A stretch of 64,000 nt of DNA, taken from Nocardioides mangrovi. Lineage in GTDB: Bacteria > Actinomycetota > Actinomycetes > Propionibacteriales > Nocardioidaceae. Each line of letters starts with the position of its first letter. The first letter of the stretch is position 1. Both the position numbers and the translations under genes were made by a program. Below the pieces are notes generated by a model, which was not told the origin of the DNA, searched no databases, and was given only the letters and a program-made list of their open reading frames with translations. Positions 7,506 to 15,133 of this stretch are shown here, piece by piece. Where the stretch lies: contig NZ_JAIQZJ010000001.1 of the NCBI RefSeq assembly GCF_020073815.1, positions 682,001 through 746,000 on the forward strand, read 5' to 3'.

Positions 7506-8954
7506 TCAGATCCGTTCGAAGACGTGCCAGTCACCCGAGCTGGTGACCTCGCGGTAGTGCTGGTCCAGCGCCCGCTGTCCGGTGGCCTCCTCGACCCCCC
7601 ACGTTGCCAAGGATCCACCATCGACCACCACCCACCGCGGCGCACGCGGGCCGTCGAGGACGGACGCGAGATCGGCGAGGCGTGGGTCGCGGACCCGGAC
7701 GGAGAGGCTCCACAGGTGCGGGTAGGGGCTCGGGAGACCGGCGTCGTGGACGATGTTCGGGTGGCCGAACGCCACCACCATCGTGTCGCCGGCACGGGCG
7801 TGTGCGCGCACGTACGCCGACACCTCCTGGTCCGAGCCGGGGCCCGGCACGTGGAGGCACAGGAACGCCCAGGCGACCGCCGCGGTCAGGGCGGACACGC
7901 CGACGGCCCATCGGAGCAGCTGGCTCCGAGGACCCGGGGGCAGGCCGTCGTACCGGTTCTCCGGCACGGTGGCGGCGACCAGGACGACGACCCCCGGCAC
8001 GAGGGCGACCAGGTAGTGGAGCCAGTAGCTGCCGCCGAGCGCCGCGCCGGTGAGCTCCCACGCGACCATCGCGATCCCGGCCCAGCGCAGGTCCGGGCCG
8101 CGGCGCGGTCGACGGGCCGCCACCAGCGCCCCGGCGACGACCAGTGGCGCACCGGAGACGGCGGTGGCGAGCAGCAGCTCGTGGAAGCGGTGCGTGGTGG
8201 CGTCGTTGGCGTAGGCGTCGATCACGGACGCCGCCTGCGCCCGGAAGGTGACCAGCGCGTCCCAGAGCTCCCCCGGGCTCGTCCCCCGAGCGGACGCGAC
8301 CCCCAGGGCGAGCCCGACGGTGACCCCGACGCCCAGGGCGAACGCGGCCAGCCGCTCGAGTGCCTCGCGACGACGACCGCGGAGGGCCAGCTCGGCGAGC
8401 AGCACGGCCGCGAGGACCAGCACGTCCAGCATGTTCTGCTTGATCAGGACCGCGCACGCCGCGCACACGCCGGCACCGGCCGCGGCCGCCGGCCGGTTCG
8501 ACCGCACCAGCAGCACGGCACCGGCCAGCACGAACGGGACGGCCAGCAGCTCGCCGTCCACCGTCGTCGTCCCGAAGAGCGGCGTGGTCAGGAGGATCGC
8601 GGCGACCGCGGCCGCCCATCGGCCCCCCAGCCGACCGGCGAGGAGCACGGACGCGACGACGGCGACGATGCCGATGAGGCGGAGCGGCACCGCTCCGCCG
8701 AGCAGGTCGGCGAGGCGGAAGAGGCCGATGAGCAGCGGCGGCCGGTCGACGAAGTAGTCGCCGTACGTCGAGGTGCCGGGATGCCACTGGTCGGCGACGA
8801 CGAGGTAGCCGCCCTCGTCGGGCGCCAGCGGCATCCCCAGGAACGGGAGCCGCGCCAGTCCGGCCCCGGCCGCCAGCAGGGCCGGCCACACCCACCACGA
8901 CCGGCTGCCGGTGTCCGCGGCCGGCGCGGCCGCGGGTCGGGTCAGGACGGTCAC
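7506..8954 (-). CDS. GT39-like polyprenyl-phosphate sugar:acceptor glycosyltransferase
   Basis: A 482-residue GT-C membrane glycosyltransferase of the PMT/ArnT-like group with about ten membrane spans. The first periplasmic loop has LAPDEGGYL, with the catalytic acidic residue, and GDYFVDRPPL, the family's xxRPPL element. It would move a sugar from polyprenyl phosphate to an envelope acceptor on the outer face. The GTG start at 8954 is chosen because it lies 22 bases from the direct repeat. The adjacent GT2 enzyme is the likely donor synthase, and the phosphoesterase gene follows nine bases downstream. Confidence 0.83.
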   Translation of the reverse strand: MTVLTRPAAAPAADTGSRSWWVWPALLAAGAGLARLPFLGMPLAPDEGGYLVVADQWHPGTSTYGDYFVDRPPLLIGLFRLADLLGGAVPLRLIGIVAVVASVLLAGRLGGRWAAAVAAILLTTPLFGTTTVDGELLAVPFVLAGAVLLVRSNRPAAAAGAGVCAACAVLIKQNMLDVLVLAAVLLAELALRGRRREALERLAAFALGVGVTVGLALGVASARGTSPGELWDALVTFRAQAASVIDAYANDATTHRFHELLLATAVSGAPLVVAGALVAARRPRRGPDLRWAGIAMVAWELTGAALGGSYWLHYLVALVPGVVVLVAATVPENRYDGLPPGPRSQLLRWAVGVSALTAAVAWAFLCLHVPGPGSDQEVSAYVRAHARAGDTMVVAFGHPNIVHDAGLPSPYPHLWSLSVRVRDPRLADLASVLDGPRAPRWVVVDGGSLATWGVEEATGQRALDQHYREVTSSGDWHVFERI

Positions 8955-8975
8955 GCGACCACGGTGCGGCCGGCG

Positions 8976-8992
8976 ACCTGCAACGGACCTGA
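8976..8992 (-). promoter_or_regulatory. Direct-repeat activator site, GT39 promoter
   Basis: On the minus strand TCAGGTCCGTTGCAGGT is followed by the -10-like CACCGT and, six bases later, GTG 8954. It lies back to back with the response regulator's own copy 24 bases away. Confidence 0.7.
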
Positions 8993-9015
8993 CCGCCGCC
9001 AGGGGCCGCCGGCTG

Positions 9016-9032
9016 TCAGGTACGTTGCAGGT
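9016..9032 (+). promoter_or_regulatory. Direct-repeat activator site, response regulator promoter
   Basis: TCAGGTACGTTGCAGGT. The same spacing rule predicts a -10 (CACGCT) and a transcript start near 9054. Here the start codon (9090) lies 36 bases further, behind a GGGAGGGAAGG ribosome site. It is the only member of the set with a leader, and it suggests autoregulation. Confidence 0.68.
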
Positions 9033-9089
9033 TCGCTGCCCCACGCTGGACCCAGCGCCGACCGACCGGCGCACCGGGAGGGAAGGACC

Positions 9090-9755
9090 ATGGCGAAGAT
9101 CGCGCTCTGCGAGGACGACCCGGCGATCCGGCGGATCGTGCTCGCCGCACTCGACCTCGCCGGGCACACCGCGGTCGTCGCCCACGACGGCCGCGAGGCG
9201 ATCCGGCTCTTCGCCGAGGACGACGCCATCGACGTCGTGGTCCTCGACATCGGTCTGCCCGACGCCGACGGCCGCGACGTGTGCCAGGCGCTGCGCTCGG
9301 CCGGCCAGCCGGCACCGGTCATCTTCCTCACCGCCCTGGGCACCATGCACGACAAGCTGGCCGGCTTCAGCGCCGGCGCGGACGACTACCTGCCGAAGCC
9401 CTTCGACATCAAGGAGCTGATCGCGCGGGTCGAGGCGCTCGCCAAGCGGGGACGCATCGTCGTCGCCGAGTCGCCGGGCGACCTGCTCCTGGACCCCGCA
9501 CGACACGCCCTGGTCTGCCACGATCAGGAGGTGCTGCTCACCCCCACCGAGTTCCGGATGCTGGCCGCGATCACGTCCCGGCCCGGCGAGGTCGTCCGCC
9601 GCCGCGCGGTCGTCGCAGCCGCGTGGCCCGACGGCGCGATGGTCAGCGAGAACACCATCGACTCCTACGTACGCCGGATCCGCACCAAGCTCGACCAGGT
9701 CGGGTCGCCGGTCCACCTCCAGACCGTCCGTGGCGTGGGGTTCACCCTCAGGTGA
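9090..9755 (+). CDS. OmpR/PhoB family response regulator
   Basis: A 221-residue response regulator. The receiver domain has the acidic pair ED at residues 8-9, the phosphoacceptor Asp53 in VVVLDIGLPD, the conserved Thr at about 81 and Lys103 in LPKPF. The C-terminal winged helix ends RRIRTKLDQ...VRGVGFTLR, typical of OmpR/PhoB DNA-binding domains, which bind tandem repeats spaced 11 bp. That period is seen in the promoters around it, including its own. It overlaps the kinase gene by a GTGA, so the pair is one operon. The stimulus is unknown. Confidence 0.93.
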   Translation: MAKIALCEDDPAIRRIVLAALDLAGHTAVVAHDGREAIRLFAEDDAIDVVVLDIGLPDADGRDVCQALRSAGQPAPVIFLTALGTMHDKLAGFSAGADDYLPKPFDIKELIARVEALAKRGRIVVAESPGDLLLDPARHALVCHDQEVLLTPTEFRMLAAITSRPGEVVRRRAVVAAAWPDGAMVSENTIDSYVRRIRTKLDQVGSPVHLQTVRGVGFTLR

Positions 9756-11089
9756 GGAGGCTGGTCCGGGCGGCCCGGCGCCGGCTGACCCCGAAGTCCT
9801 TCCGGGGACAGATCGTCGTCTCGACGGTGCTGCTCATGACCGCCGTCATGCTGGTGGTCGGGGTCGGTGTGCAGATCCTGCTGGCGTTCACCGCCCAGCG
9901 CGACATCGACAGCGTCCTGGACGACCGCGCCACCGCGGTGGTCGCCGCGATCGACGCGAGCTCGGAGGACGGACCCCGGCTCGAGGTCCCCGATGCCCTT
10001 CTCGAGCCCGGGGTCCGCGTCTACGACGGGGACGGGACGCTCGTCGCGGGCACCATCGAGCACGAGGCCCGGGACCGGGCCGACGACCTCGCCACCACGA
10101 CCACCGCCCGCAACGTGGACGTCAACGACGAGGTGCGGCTGCGCGCGGTGCCGTTCACGACCGCCACCGGCCAGCACGGCGTCGTGGTCGTCAGCCAGGA
10201 GACGACGCCGTACGAGCGCGCCGAGATGTACGCGCTCTTCGCGACCATCGGGATCGGCGTGCTCGTCATCGCGATCTCCGCCGGCATCGCCAACCGCGTG
10301 ACCTCGCAGGCACTGCGGCCGGTGACCCGGATGGCCGAGCGCGCGACCGACTGGAGCGAGCACGACCTGTCCCACCGCTTCGAGCTCGGCCAGGCCGACA
10401 ACGAGCTCGCCCAGCTCGGCGCGACCCTCGACGGCCTGCTGGACCGGGTGGCGATGGCGATCCGCTCCGAGCAGCGGCTGACCTCCGAGCTCGCCCACGA
10501 GCTCCGCACCCCGCTCACGGCCATCCAGGGCTCGGCCGACCTGGCCCTCCTGCGGGGGGTCGAGGACCCGGCGACCCGCGACGAGCTCGAGCAGATCGCC
10601 GCCTCCGCCCGGGTCATGTCCGAGGTGATCACGACCCTCGTCGACGTCGCCCGCGACCGGGCGTCGGCCGGCTTGGCCTCCACCAGCTACGTGGGCGACG
10701 TGGTCGACGCGGTGCGCGCCCTGGTCCCGGCGCACCTGACCTTCGTCGACGAGACCGACGGGGCGGAGGGCCGGATCGCGGCGCCACCCGAGCTGGTCCT
10801 GCGGATGCTCGCGCCCCTCGTCGACAACGCCGCCGCCCACGCCCGGACGACGGTCCGCCTCGGTGCCGTCGACACCGCGACATCGGTCGAGGTCTCGGTC
10901 GCGGACGACGGGGCCGGGATCGACCCCGCCCTGCGCGACACGTTGTTCTCCGTCGGTGCCTCGGGCGGCGGCGGCACCGGCCTCGGGCTGGGCATCGCCC
11001 GACGGGTGGCGAGGTCCGTGGGCGGCAGCGTCGACGTCACGAGCCACGACCAGGGCGCCCGGTTCACGGTCAGCCTCCCGCGCGCCTGA
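9752..11089 (+). CDS. Membrane sensor histidine kinase
   Basis: A 445-residue kinase partner of the response regulator, translated from GTG 9752 overlapping its stop. Layout: a first membrane helix at about residues 20-45, an extracytoplasmic sensor of about 120 residues, a second helix (ALFATIGIGVLVIAISAGIA), HAMP, the H-box SELAHELRTPLTAIQ, N-box VDNAAAHA, G1 VADDGAGID and G2 GTGLGLGI. The sensor domain has no motif I recognise. From the neighbouring genes it probably responds to envelope or acid stress. Confidence 0.92.
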   Translation: MRRLVRAARRRLTPKSFRGQIVVSTVLLMTAVMLVVGVGVQILLAFTAQRDIDSVLDDRATAVVAAIDASSEDGPRLEVPDALLEPGVRVYDGDGTLVAGTIEHEARDRADDLATTTTARNVDVNDEVRLRAVPFTTATGQHGVVVVSQETTPYERAEMYALFATIGIGVLVIAISAGIANRVTSQALRPVTRMAERATDWSEHDLSHRFELGQADNELAQLGATLDGLLDRVAMAIRSEQRLTSELAHELRTPLTAIQGSADLALLRGVEDPATRDELEQIAASARVMSEVITTLVDVARDRASAGLASTSYVGDVVDAVRALVPAHLTFVDETDGAEGRIAAPPELVLRMLAPLVDNAAAHARTTVRLGAVDTATSVEVSVADDGAGIDPALRDTLFSVGASGGGGTGLGLGIARRVARSVGGSVDVTSHDQGARFTVSLPRA

Positions 11090-11108
11090 CCCTCGAGCGC
11101 CGCCGCGG

Positions 11109-11125
11109 TCAGGTTCTGTGCAGGA
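11109..11125 (+). promoter_or_regulatory. Direct-repeat activator site, gtrA-like promoter
   Basis: TCAGGTTCTGTGCAGGA ends 22 bases before GTG 11147. The -10-like CAGGCT lies six bases before the start. The second box is CAGGA. It sits 20 bases after the kinase stop. Confidence 0.65.
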
Positions 11126-11146
11126 ACCCTCGACCAGGCTCGCGAC

Positions 11147-11641
11147 GTGCACGGAGACAGGTCAGGTCCGTCCTGGCGTCGACTCGCCGACCGCGAGGTC
11201 GCCACGTTCCTCGCCGTCGGGGGCGCCGGCTACATCACCGACGTCGCCGCCTTCAACTGGCTGCGCGACGCCGCCCTGCCGGGCACCCACGGCCCCCTCG
11301 CCGCCAAGGTCGGCGCGGTCGCGATCGCGACCGTGGTCACCTATCTCGGCAACCGGCTGCTGACCTGGCGCGGGCGCGGGTCGGCCAGCCGGCGTCGCGA
11401 GGTCGCCCTCTTTGCGGTCTTCAACGTGGTCGGGCTGCTGATCTCGGTGCTCACCCTGGCGCTGACCCACGACGTGCTGGGGCTGACCAGCCGACTGGCG
11501 GACAACCTCTCCGGCAACGTGCTCGGCGTCGGACTCGGCACCGCCTTCCGCTACTGGACCTACCGCCGCTTCGTCTTCGTCGGCGGGGAGCCGCCCGCCC
11601 AGCCGGACCACGAGCAGGCGGATCCCCTGCTGACGCGGTGA
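11147..11641 (+). CDS. GtrA family membrane protein
   Basis: A 164-residue GtrA/DPMS-type protein with four membrane helices. Helix one begins EVATFLAVGGAGYITDVAAFNWLR, and later come ATVVTYLGNRLLTWRGR and FRYWTYRRFVFVG, the family's NR..TF and K..Y...F regions. GtrA proteins move or support polyprenyl-phosphate-linked sugars across the membrane. That matches the GT2 and GT39 enzymes in the same predicted regulon. The start at GTG 11147 is fixed by the promoter motif. It converges on efeB with a 10-base gap. Confidence 0.87.
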   Translation: MHGDRSGPSWRRLADREVATFLAVGGAGYITDVAAFNWLRDAALPGTHGPLAAKVGAVAIATVVTYLGNRLLTWRGRGSASRRREVALFAVFNVVGLLISVLTLALTHDVLGLTSRLADNLSGNVLGVGLGTAFRYWTYRRFVFVGGEPPAQPDHEQADPLLTR

Positions 11642-11651
11642 GAGGGCTGGA

Positions 11652-12953
11652 TCAGGTGCGCTCGAAGAGCGATTGTCCGACGTACTCGTCGGTGCCGATG
11701 CCGGTGGGTACGGCGAAGAGCGCGGAGCCGGTGACCTTGACGTACTCCATCAGCGCGTCGGTCTTGGCCATGGCGTTCTGGACCGGGATGAAGTGGGTGT
11801 CGGGGTCGCGCACGTAGGCGATGAAGAACAGGCCGGCGTTGAGGCCGCCGAGGGCGTCCGAGCCGTCGACGAAGTTGTAGCCGCGGCGCAGCATCCGGAC
11901 GCCGTCGTTGAAGTCGGGGTGCACGACCCGGATGTGGGCGTCCTTCGGGATCACCGGTCCGTGGCTGCCCGGCATCGAGAACTTCGGCTCGGTGAACTCC
12001 GAGCCGCCCGACAGCGGGGCGCCGGTGTCCTTGGTGCGGCCGATGAAGTCCTCCTGGTCGCCCAGCGTCTGCCGGTCCCAGATCTCGATGTTCATGTTGA
12101 AGCGGCGCGCGACCAGGTAGGAGCCGCCGGCGAGCCAGTCCGCCTTGGCGTCGTCGCCGGCGCCGACCCAGACGTGCTCCTCGACGTCCTGGGTCTCCTC
12201 GGACTTGATGTTGGCGGTGCCGTCCTTGAAGCCGAAGAGGTTGCGCGGCGTCGACTGCGAGACCGAGGTCGTCGAGGTCCGGCCGAAGCCGAGCTGCGAC
12301 CAGCGGACGGCCACGGTGCCGAATCCGATCCGGGCGAGGTTGCGGATCGCGTGCACGGCGACCTGCGGGTCGTCGGCGCACGCCTGCACGCAGAGGTCGC
12401 CGTACGACTTCTCGGGGTCGAGCATGTCGCCCGGGAAGTGCGGGAGCGTCCGCAGCGCCGCGGGCTGCCGGTCCGCGATGCCGAACCGGTCGCGACCCTT
12501 CTCGTCGCGGAAGAGGCCGGGACCGAAGCCGAAGGTCAGGGTCAGGCCGCTCGCCGACAGCCCGATCGCCTCGCCGGTGTCGTCCGGCGGCAGGTTCGTG
12601 TCGCCCTCGGTGGGGCCGATCTCGCCGGCCGGGAGCCCCCGCGTCATCCGGTCGGCCGCCTCGGTCCACGCCTTCAGCAGCGCGACCAGCTGCGCCCGGG
12701 AGCCCGTGGTGACGTCGAAGGCCGCGAAGTGCAGGCGGTCCTGCGCCGGGGTGACGATGCCGGCCTGGTGGTCGCCGCGGAAGGAGTAGGCCGCGCGTGC
12801 GTCCGGCGCGGAACCGTCGTCGGTGGCCGCGCTCGCCCGGCCCGCCGCGAACGCACCGGCGGCGAGGCCGGCCGCGGCGACGCCGCCGCCGACCAGACCC
12901 CGCCGGGAGATGCCGTGCCGGGACTGCTCGGTCGCGTGCTCGGTCTCGGGCAC
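11652..12953 (-). CDS. efeB: EfeB: Tat-exported Dyp-type heme peroxidase
   Basis: A 433-residue deferrochelatase/peroxidase. The N-terminus has a twin-arginine signal (SRRGLVGGG near residue 15) ending in an alanine-rich stretch. The mature protein contains GFKDGTAN, the GxxDG heme-pocket motif of Dyp peroxidases with the distal Asp, plus a C-terminal heme-ligand region. EfeB oxidises ferrous iron or extracts iron from heme outside the membrane and passes it to EfeO and EfeU. GTG 12953 lies 14 bases after the efeO stop; it is the only good start before the Tat signal. It is the third gene of efeUOB. Confidence 0.93.
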   Translation of the reverse strand: MPETEHATEQSRHGISRRGLVGGGVAAAGLAAGAFAAGRASAATDDGSAPDARAAYSFRGDHQAGIVTPAQDRLHFAAFDVTTGSRAQLVALLKAWTEAADRMTRGLPAGEIGPTEGDTNLPPDDTGEAIGLSASGLTLTFGFGPGLFRDEKGRDRFGIADRQPAALRTLPHFPGDMLDPEKSYGDLCVQACADDPQVAVHAIRNLARIGFGTVAVRWSQLGFGRTSTTSVSQSTPRNLFGFKDGTANIKSEETQDVEEHVWVGAGDDAKADWLAGGSYLVARRFNMNIEIWDRQTLGDQEDFIGRTKDTGAPLSGGSEFTEPKFSMPGSHGPVIPKDAHIRVVHPDFNDGVRMLRRGYNFVDGSDALGGLNAGLFFIAYVRDPDTHFIPVQNAMAKTDALMEYVKVTGSALFAVPTGIGTDEYVGQSLFERT

Positions 12954-12967
12954 CGTCTCGTGCTCGC

Positions 12968-14140
12968 TCAGGACAGCACCGCCGCGGTGAGCTTGGACAG
13001 CGGCTCGGACAGGGCGTTGACCGCGTTGGAGAACTGCTGGACCTCGTCCTGCGACAGGTCGGTGTAGACGGTCCAGCCGTCGCCGTCCTTCTGCGCGTCC
13101 AGGAGCGCCTGCACCGCCGCGAACCGCTCCGTGAGGCTCTTGGCCAGCGCCGGGTCCTTCTGCTCGACGATCGGCTTCACGCCCTCGAACGCTACGCGGG
13201 CGCCGTCGACGTTGGCCTGGAAGTCCCACAGGTCGGTGTGCGACCAATTCTCCTCCTCGCCGGTGATCTTGGACTTGGCGACCTCCTCGAGCAGGCCGCG
13301 CGCGCCGTTGGCGATCTGGTCGACGGTGTACGTCGACTTCTGGACCCGGGCGTCGAGCTTGCGGGTGTTGGCGAGCAGGTCGTCGCCGTACGTCGCCCGC
13401 TCAGCGGTGCTCAGCGTCTTGTACGACGGGTCGCTCTCGGGCCAGAGGTCCTTCTCGATCCGGTGCCAGCCGGTCCACTTCTGGCCCTCCTCGAGGTCGG
13501 TCTCGCGCAGGTCGAGCTTGGGGTCGAGGTCGCCGAAGGACTCCGCGACCGGCTCGATCCGCTCGTAGAACATGCGCGCCTGGGGGTAGAGGGCCCGCGC
13601 CTCGTCGTCCTTGCCGGCCTTGTAGTCGGAGACGAACTCCTGGGTCGCGACCAGGAGCTGGTCGGCCTGGTCGCGGACGTAGACCTGGTAGTTCTTGGTC
13701 GCCTGGTCGACCAGCTGCTGGTCGTCGGCGGAGACGCTCGGCTCCTCGGCGGACTTGCTGACGGTGAAGTCGCCGCGGATGCCGTCGCCCTTCATGCCCG
13801 GCTTGCACGCGGTGACGTAGCTGCCCTCGGGGGCGCTGACCACGAGCTGGCGGGAGAGCTGGGGGCCGATGTTCTCGATCTCGCCGACGATGCGCAGGCC
13901 GTCCGAGCCGAGGAGGTAGAACTCCGTGACCTTCGAGCCCTCGTTGGTGACGTCGAAGGTCAGGGTGCCCGACGGCGCGTCGGTCGAGGAGAGCTCGCAC
14001 CCGTCGTCGGTGGAGGTCACCGAGACGGTCCGGGGGTCGCTGCTGTCGCCGCCGCCGTCGGTGTTCTCGGTGCAGGCGGACAGCAGCGGCGTGGCGAGCA
14101 GCAGGGTCGCAGGCAGGGCCACGAGCAGGGGCTTGCGCAT
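12968..14140 (-). CDS. efeO: EfeO: iron-binding lipoprotein with cupredoxin and imelysin domains
   Basis: A 390-residue lipoprotein with an LSAC lipobox at about residues 20-23. Residues 40-130 form a cupredoxin-like domain (GTLTFDVTNEGSKVTEFYLL). Residues 150-390 form the M75 imelysin domain with its HxxE metal site in GWHRIEKDLW. EfeO binds iron outside the membrane for the EfeU permease. It sits between efeU (27-base gap) and efeB. Its length is normal for full-length cupredoxin-containing EfeO. Confidence 0.93.
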   Translation of the reverse strand: MRKPLLVALPATLLLATPLLSACTENTDGGGDSSDPRTVSVTSTDDGCELSSTDAPSGTLTFDVTNEGSKVTEFYLLGSDGLRIVGEIENIGPQLSRQLVVSAPEGSYVTACKPGMKGDGIRGDFTVSKSAEEPSVSADDQQLVDQATKNYQVYVRDQADQLLVATQEFVSDYKAGKDDEARALYPQARMFYERIEPVAESFGDLDPKLDLRETDLEEGQKWTGWHRIEKDLWPESDPSYKTLSTAERATYGDDLLANTRKLDARVQKSTYTVDQIANGARGLLEEVAKSKITGEEENWSHTDLWDFQANVDGARVAFEGVKPIVEQKDPALAKSLTERFAAVQALLDAQKDGDGWTVYTDLSQDEVQQFSNAVNALSEPLSKLTAAVLS

Positions 14141-14167
14141 CGGGTGTCTCTCGATCCTTCGAACGGG

Positions 14168-15022
14168 TCAGCTGACCGGAGTGGGGGTGGACGGCGCGGG
14201 CGCGTTGCTGCGGCGCCGGAGGGTGCGGAAGAAGAGCGTCATGACGGGGACGACGTAGAGGACCCAGACGGTGGCCTCGAGCACCGTGGTCTGCGGGGAG
14301 AAGTTGAAGATGCCCTTGAGGAGCGTGGCGTACCACGTGGACGGGTCGATCGTGTCCGAGACGTCCCAGGCGAGGTTGTTGAGACCGGGCAGGATGCCGG
14401 CCTCCTGGAGGTCGTGGACGCCGTACGAGAGGACGCCGCCGGCGACCAGGATCAGGAAGGCGCCGGTCCAGGTGAAGAACTTGGTGAGGTTGATCGAGAT
14501 GGCGCCGCGGTAGAGCAGGTAGCCCAGGACGACGGCGGTCCCGATGCCGAGGGCGGCGCCCACGAGCGGCTGCCAGGTCGCGTTGGTGTCCCGCGACACG
14601 GCCTCGGTCGTCGACCAGAGGAAGAGGGCGGTCTCCAGGCCCTCGCGGCCCACGGCCAGGACGGCGACGAGCACGAGCGCGAACCACGATCCCTCGGCCG
14701 CGCTGTCGATCTGGCCGCGCAGCTCGCCGCTGAGGCTGCGCGCGGCCTTGGCCATCCAGAAGATCATCCAGGTGACCAGGCCGACCGCGATGATCGACAG
14801 CGAGCCGCCGATCGCCTCCTGGGCCTCGAAGGTCAGGCCGCGGGGACCGTAGAAGAGCGCGAACCCGAAGCCCAGCGCCACCGCGACTGCGATGCCGACG
14901 CCGAGCCAGATCCGCGGGAGCAGCTCGCGCCGGTCGGTCTTGACCAGGTAGGCGACGAGGATGCTGACCACGAGGCAGGCCTCGAGGCCTTCGCGGAGGC
15001 CGATCAGGTAGTTCGCGAGCAC
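14168..15022 (-). CDS. efeU: EfeU: FTR1-family iron permease
   Basis: A 284-residue membrane permease with seven predicted helices. The two REGLE iron-transport motifs of FTR1/EfeU proteins are present: GLREGLEACLVV near residue 8 and VGREGLETALFLW near residue 125. It imports iron across the cytoplasmic membrane with EfeO and EfeB. The GTG at 15022 is the start; a TACAGT -10 box lies at 15031-15036 and an iron box at 15047-15065, so DtxR/IdeR repression under iron sufficiency is expected. Confidence 0.93.
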   Translation of the reverse strand: MLANYLIGLREGLEACLVVSILVAYLVKTDRRELLPRIWLGVGIAVAVALGFGFALFYGPRGLTFEAQEAIGGSLSIIAVGLVTWMIFWMAKAARSLSGELRGQIDSAAEGSWFALVLVAVLAVGREGLETALFLWSTTEAVSRDTNATWQPLVGAALGIGTAVVLGYLLYRGAISINLTKFFTWTGAFLILVAGGVLSYGVHDLQEAGILPGLNNLAWDVSDTIDPSTWYATLLKGIFNFSPQTTVLEATVWVLYVVPVMTLFFRTLRRRSNAPAPSTPTPVS

Positions 15023-15030
15023 GAACCGGC

Positions 15031-15036
15031 ACTGTA
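15031..15036 (-). promoter_or_regulatory. -10 element of the efeUOB promoter
   Basis: TACAGT on the minus strand, eight bases before the efeU GTG, which implies a nearly leaderless transcript. The -35 region would fall in the iron box just upstream, so bound repressor would block polymerase. Confidence 0.55.
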
Positions 15037-15046
15037 CGCCTGCCTG

Positions 15047-15065
15047 ATTAGGATTGCCTAACCAA
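15047..15065 (-). promoter_or_regulatory. DtxR/IdeR iron box upstream of efeUOB
   Basis: The plus strand reads TTAGGATTGCCTAACCAA from 15048, matching about 15 of 19 positions of the DtxR/IdeR consensus (TTAGGTTAGSCTAACCTAA). It overlaps the expected -35 of the efeU promoter. Iron-loaded repressor here would shut off the operon. Confidence 0.8.
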
Positions 15066-15088
15066 CATTGCGTACATCACGGTCCGGT

Positions 15089-15126
15089 CAGGTTCGGTGC
15101 AGGCTCCGGGCAGGTCGCCGGCAGGT
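15089..15126 (+). repeat. Four-copy CAGGT array, 11-bp period
   Basis: CAGGT boxes begin at 15089, 15100 (CAGGC), 15111 and 15122, each exactly 11 bp apart. The first two are preceded by TCAGGTTCGGTGCAGG, the same repeat as in the envelope promoters. The array lies between the efeU promoter and the 3' end of the FrnE-like gene and points away from efeU. No plus-strand gene follows, so the likely target is efeUOB from an upstream position, or it is a docking site for several regulator dimers. Confidence 0.6.
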
Positions 15127-15133
15127 GCGCGCC

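Noticed and set aside
6063..9755. A very long rightward open frame across the phosphoesterase, GT39 and response-regulator region
   Set aside because: Upstream of 9090 it is Arg/Asp/His-rich antisense sequence over three well-recognised minus-strand genes; only the last 221 residues (the response regulator) are real.
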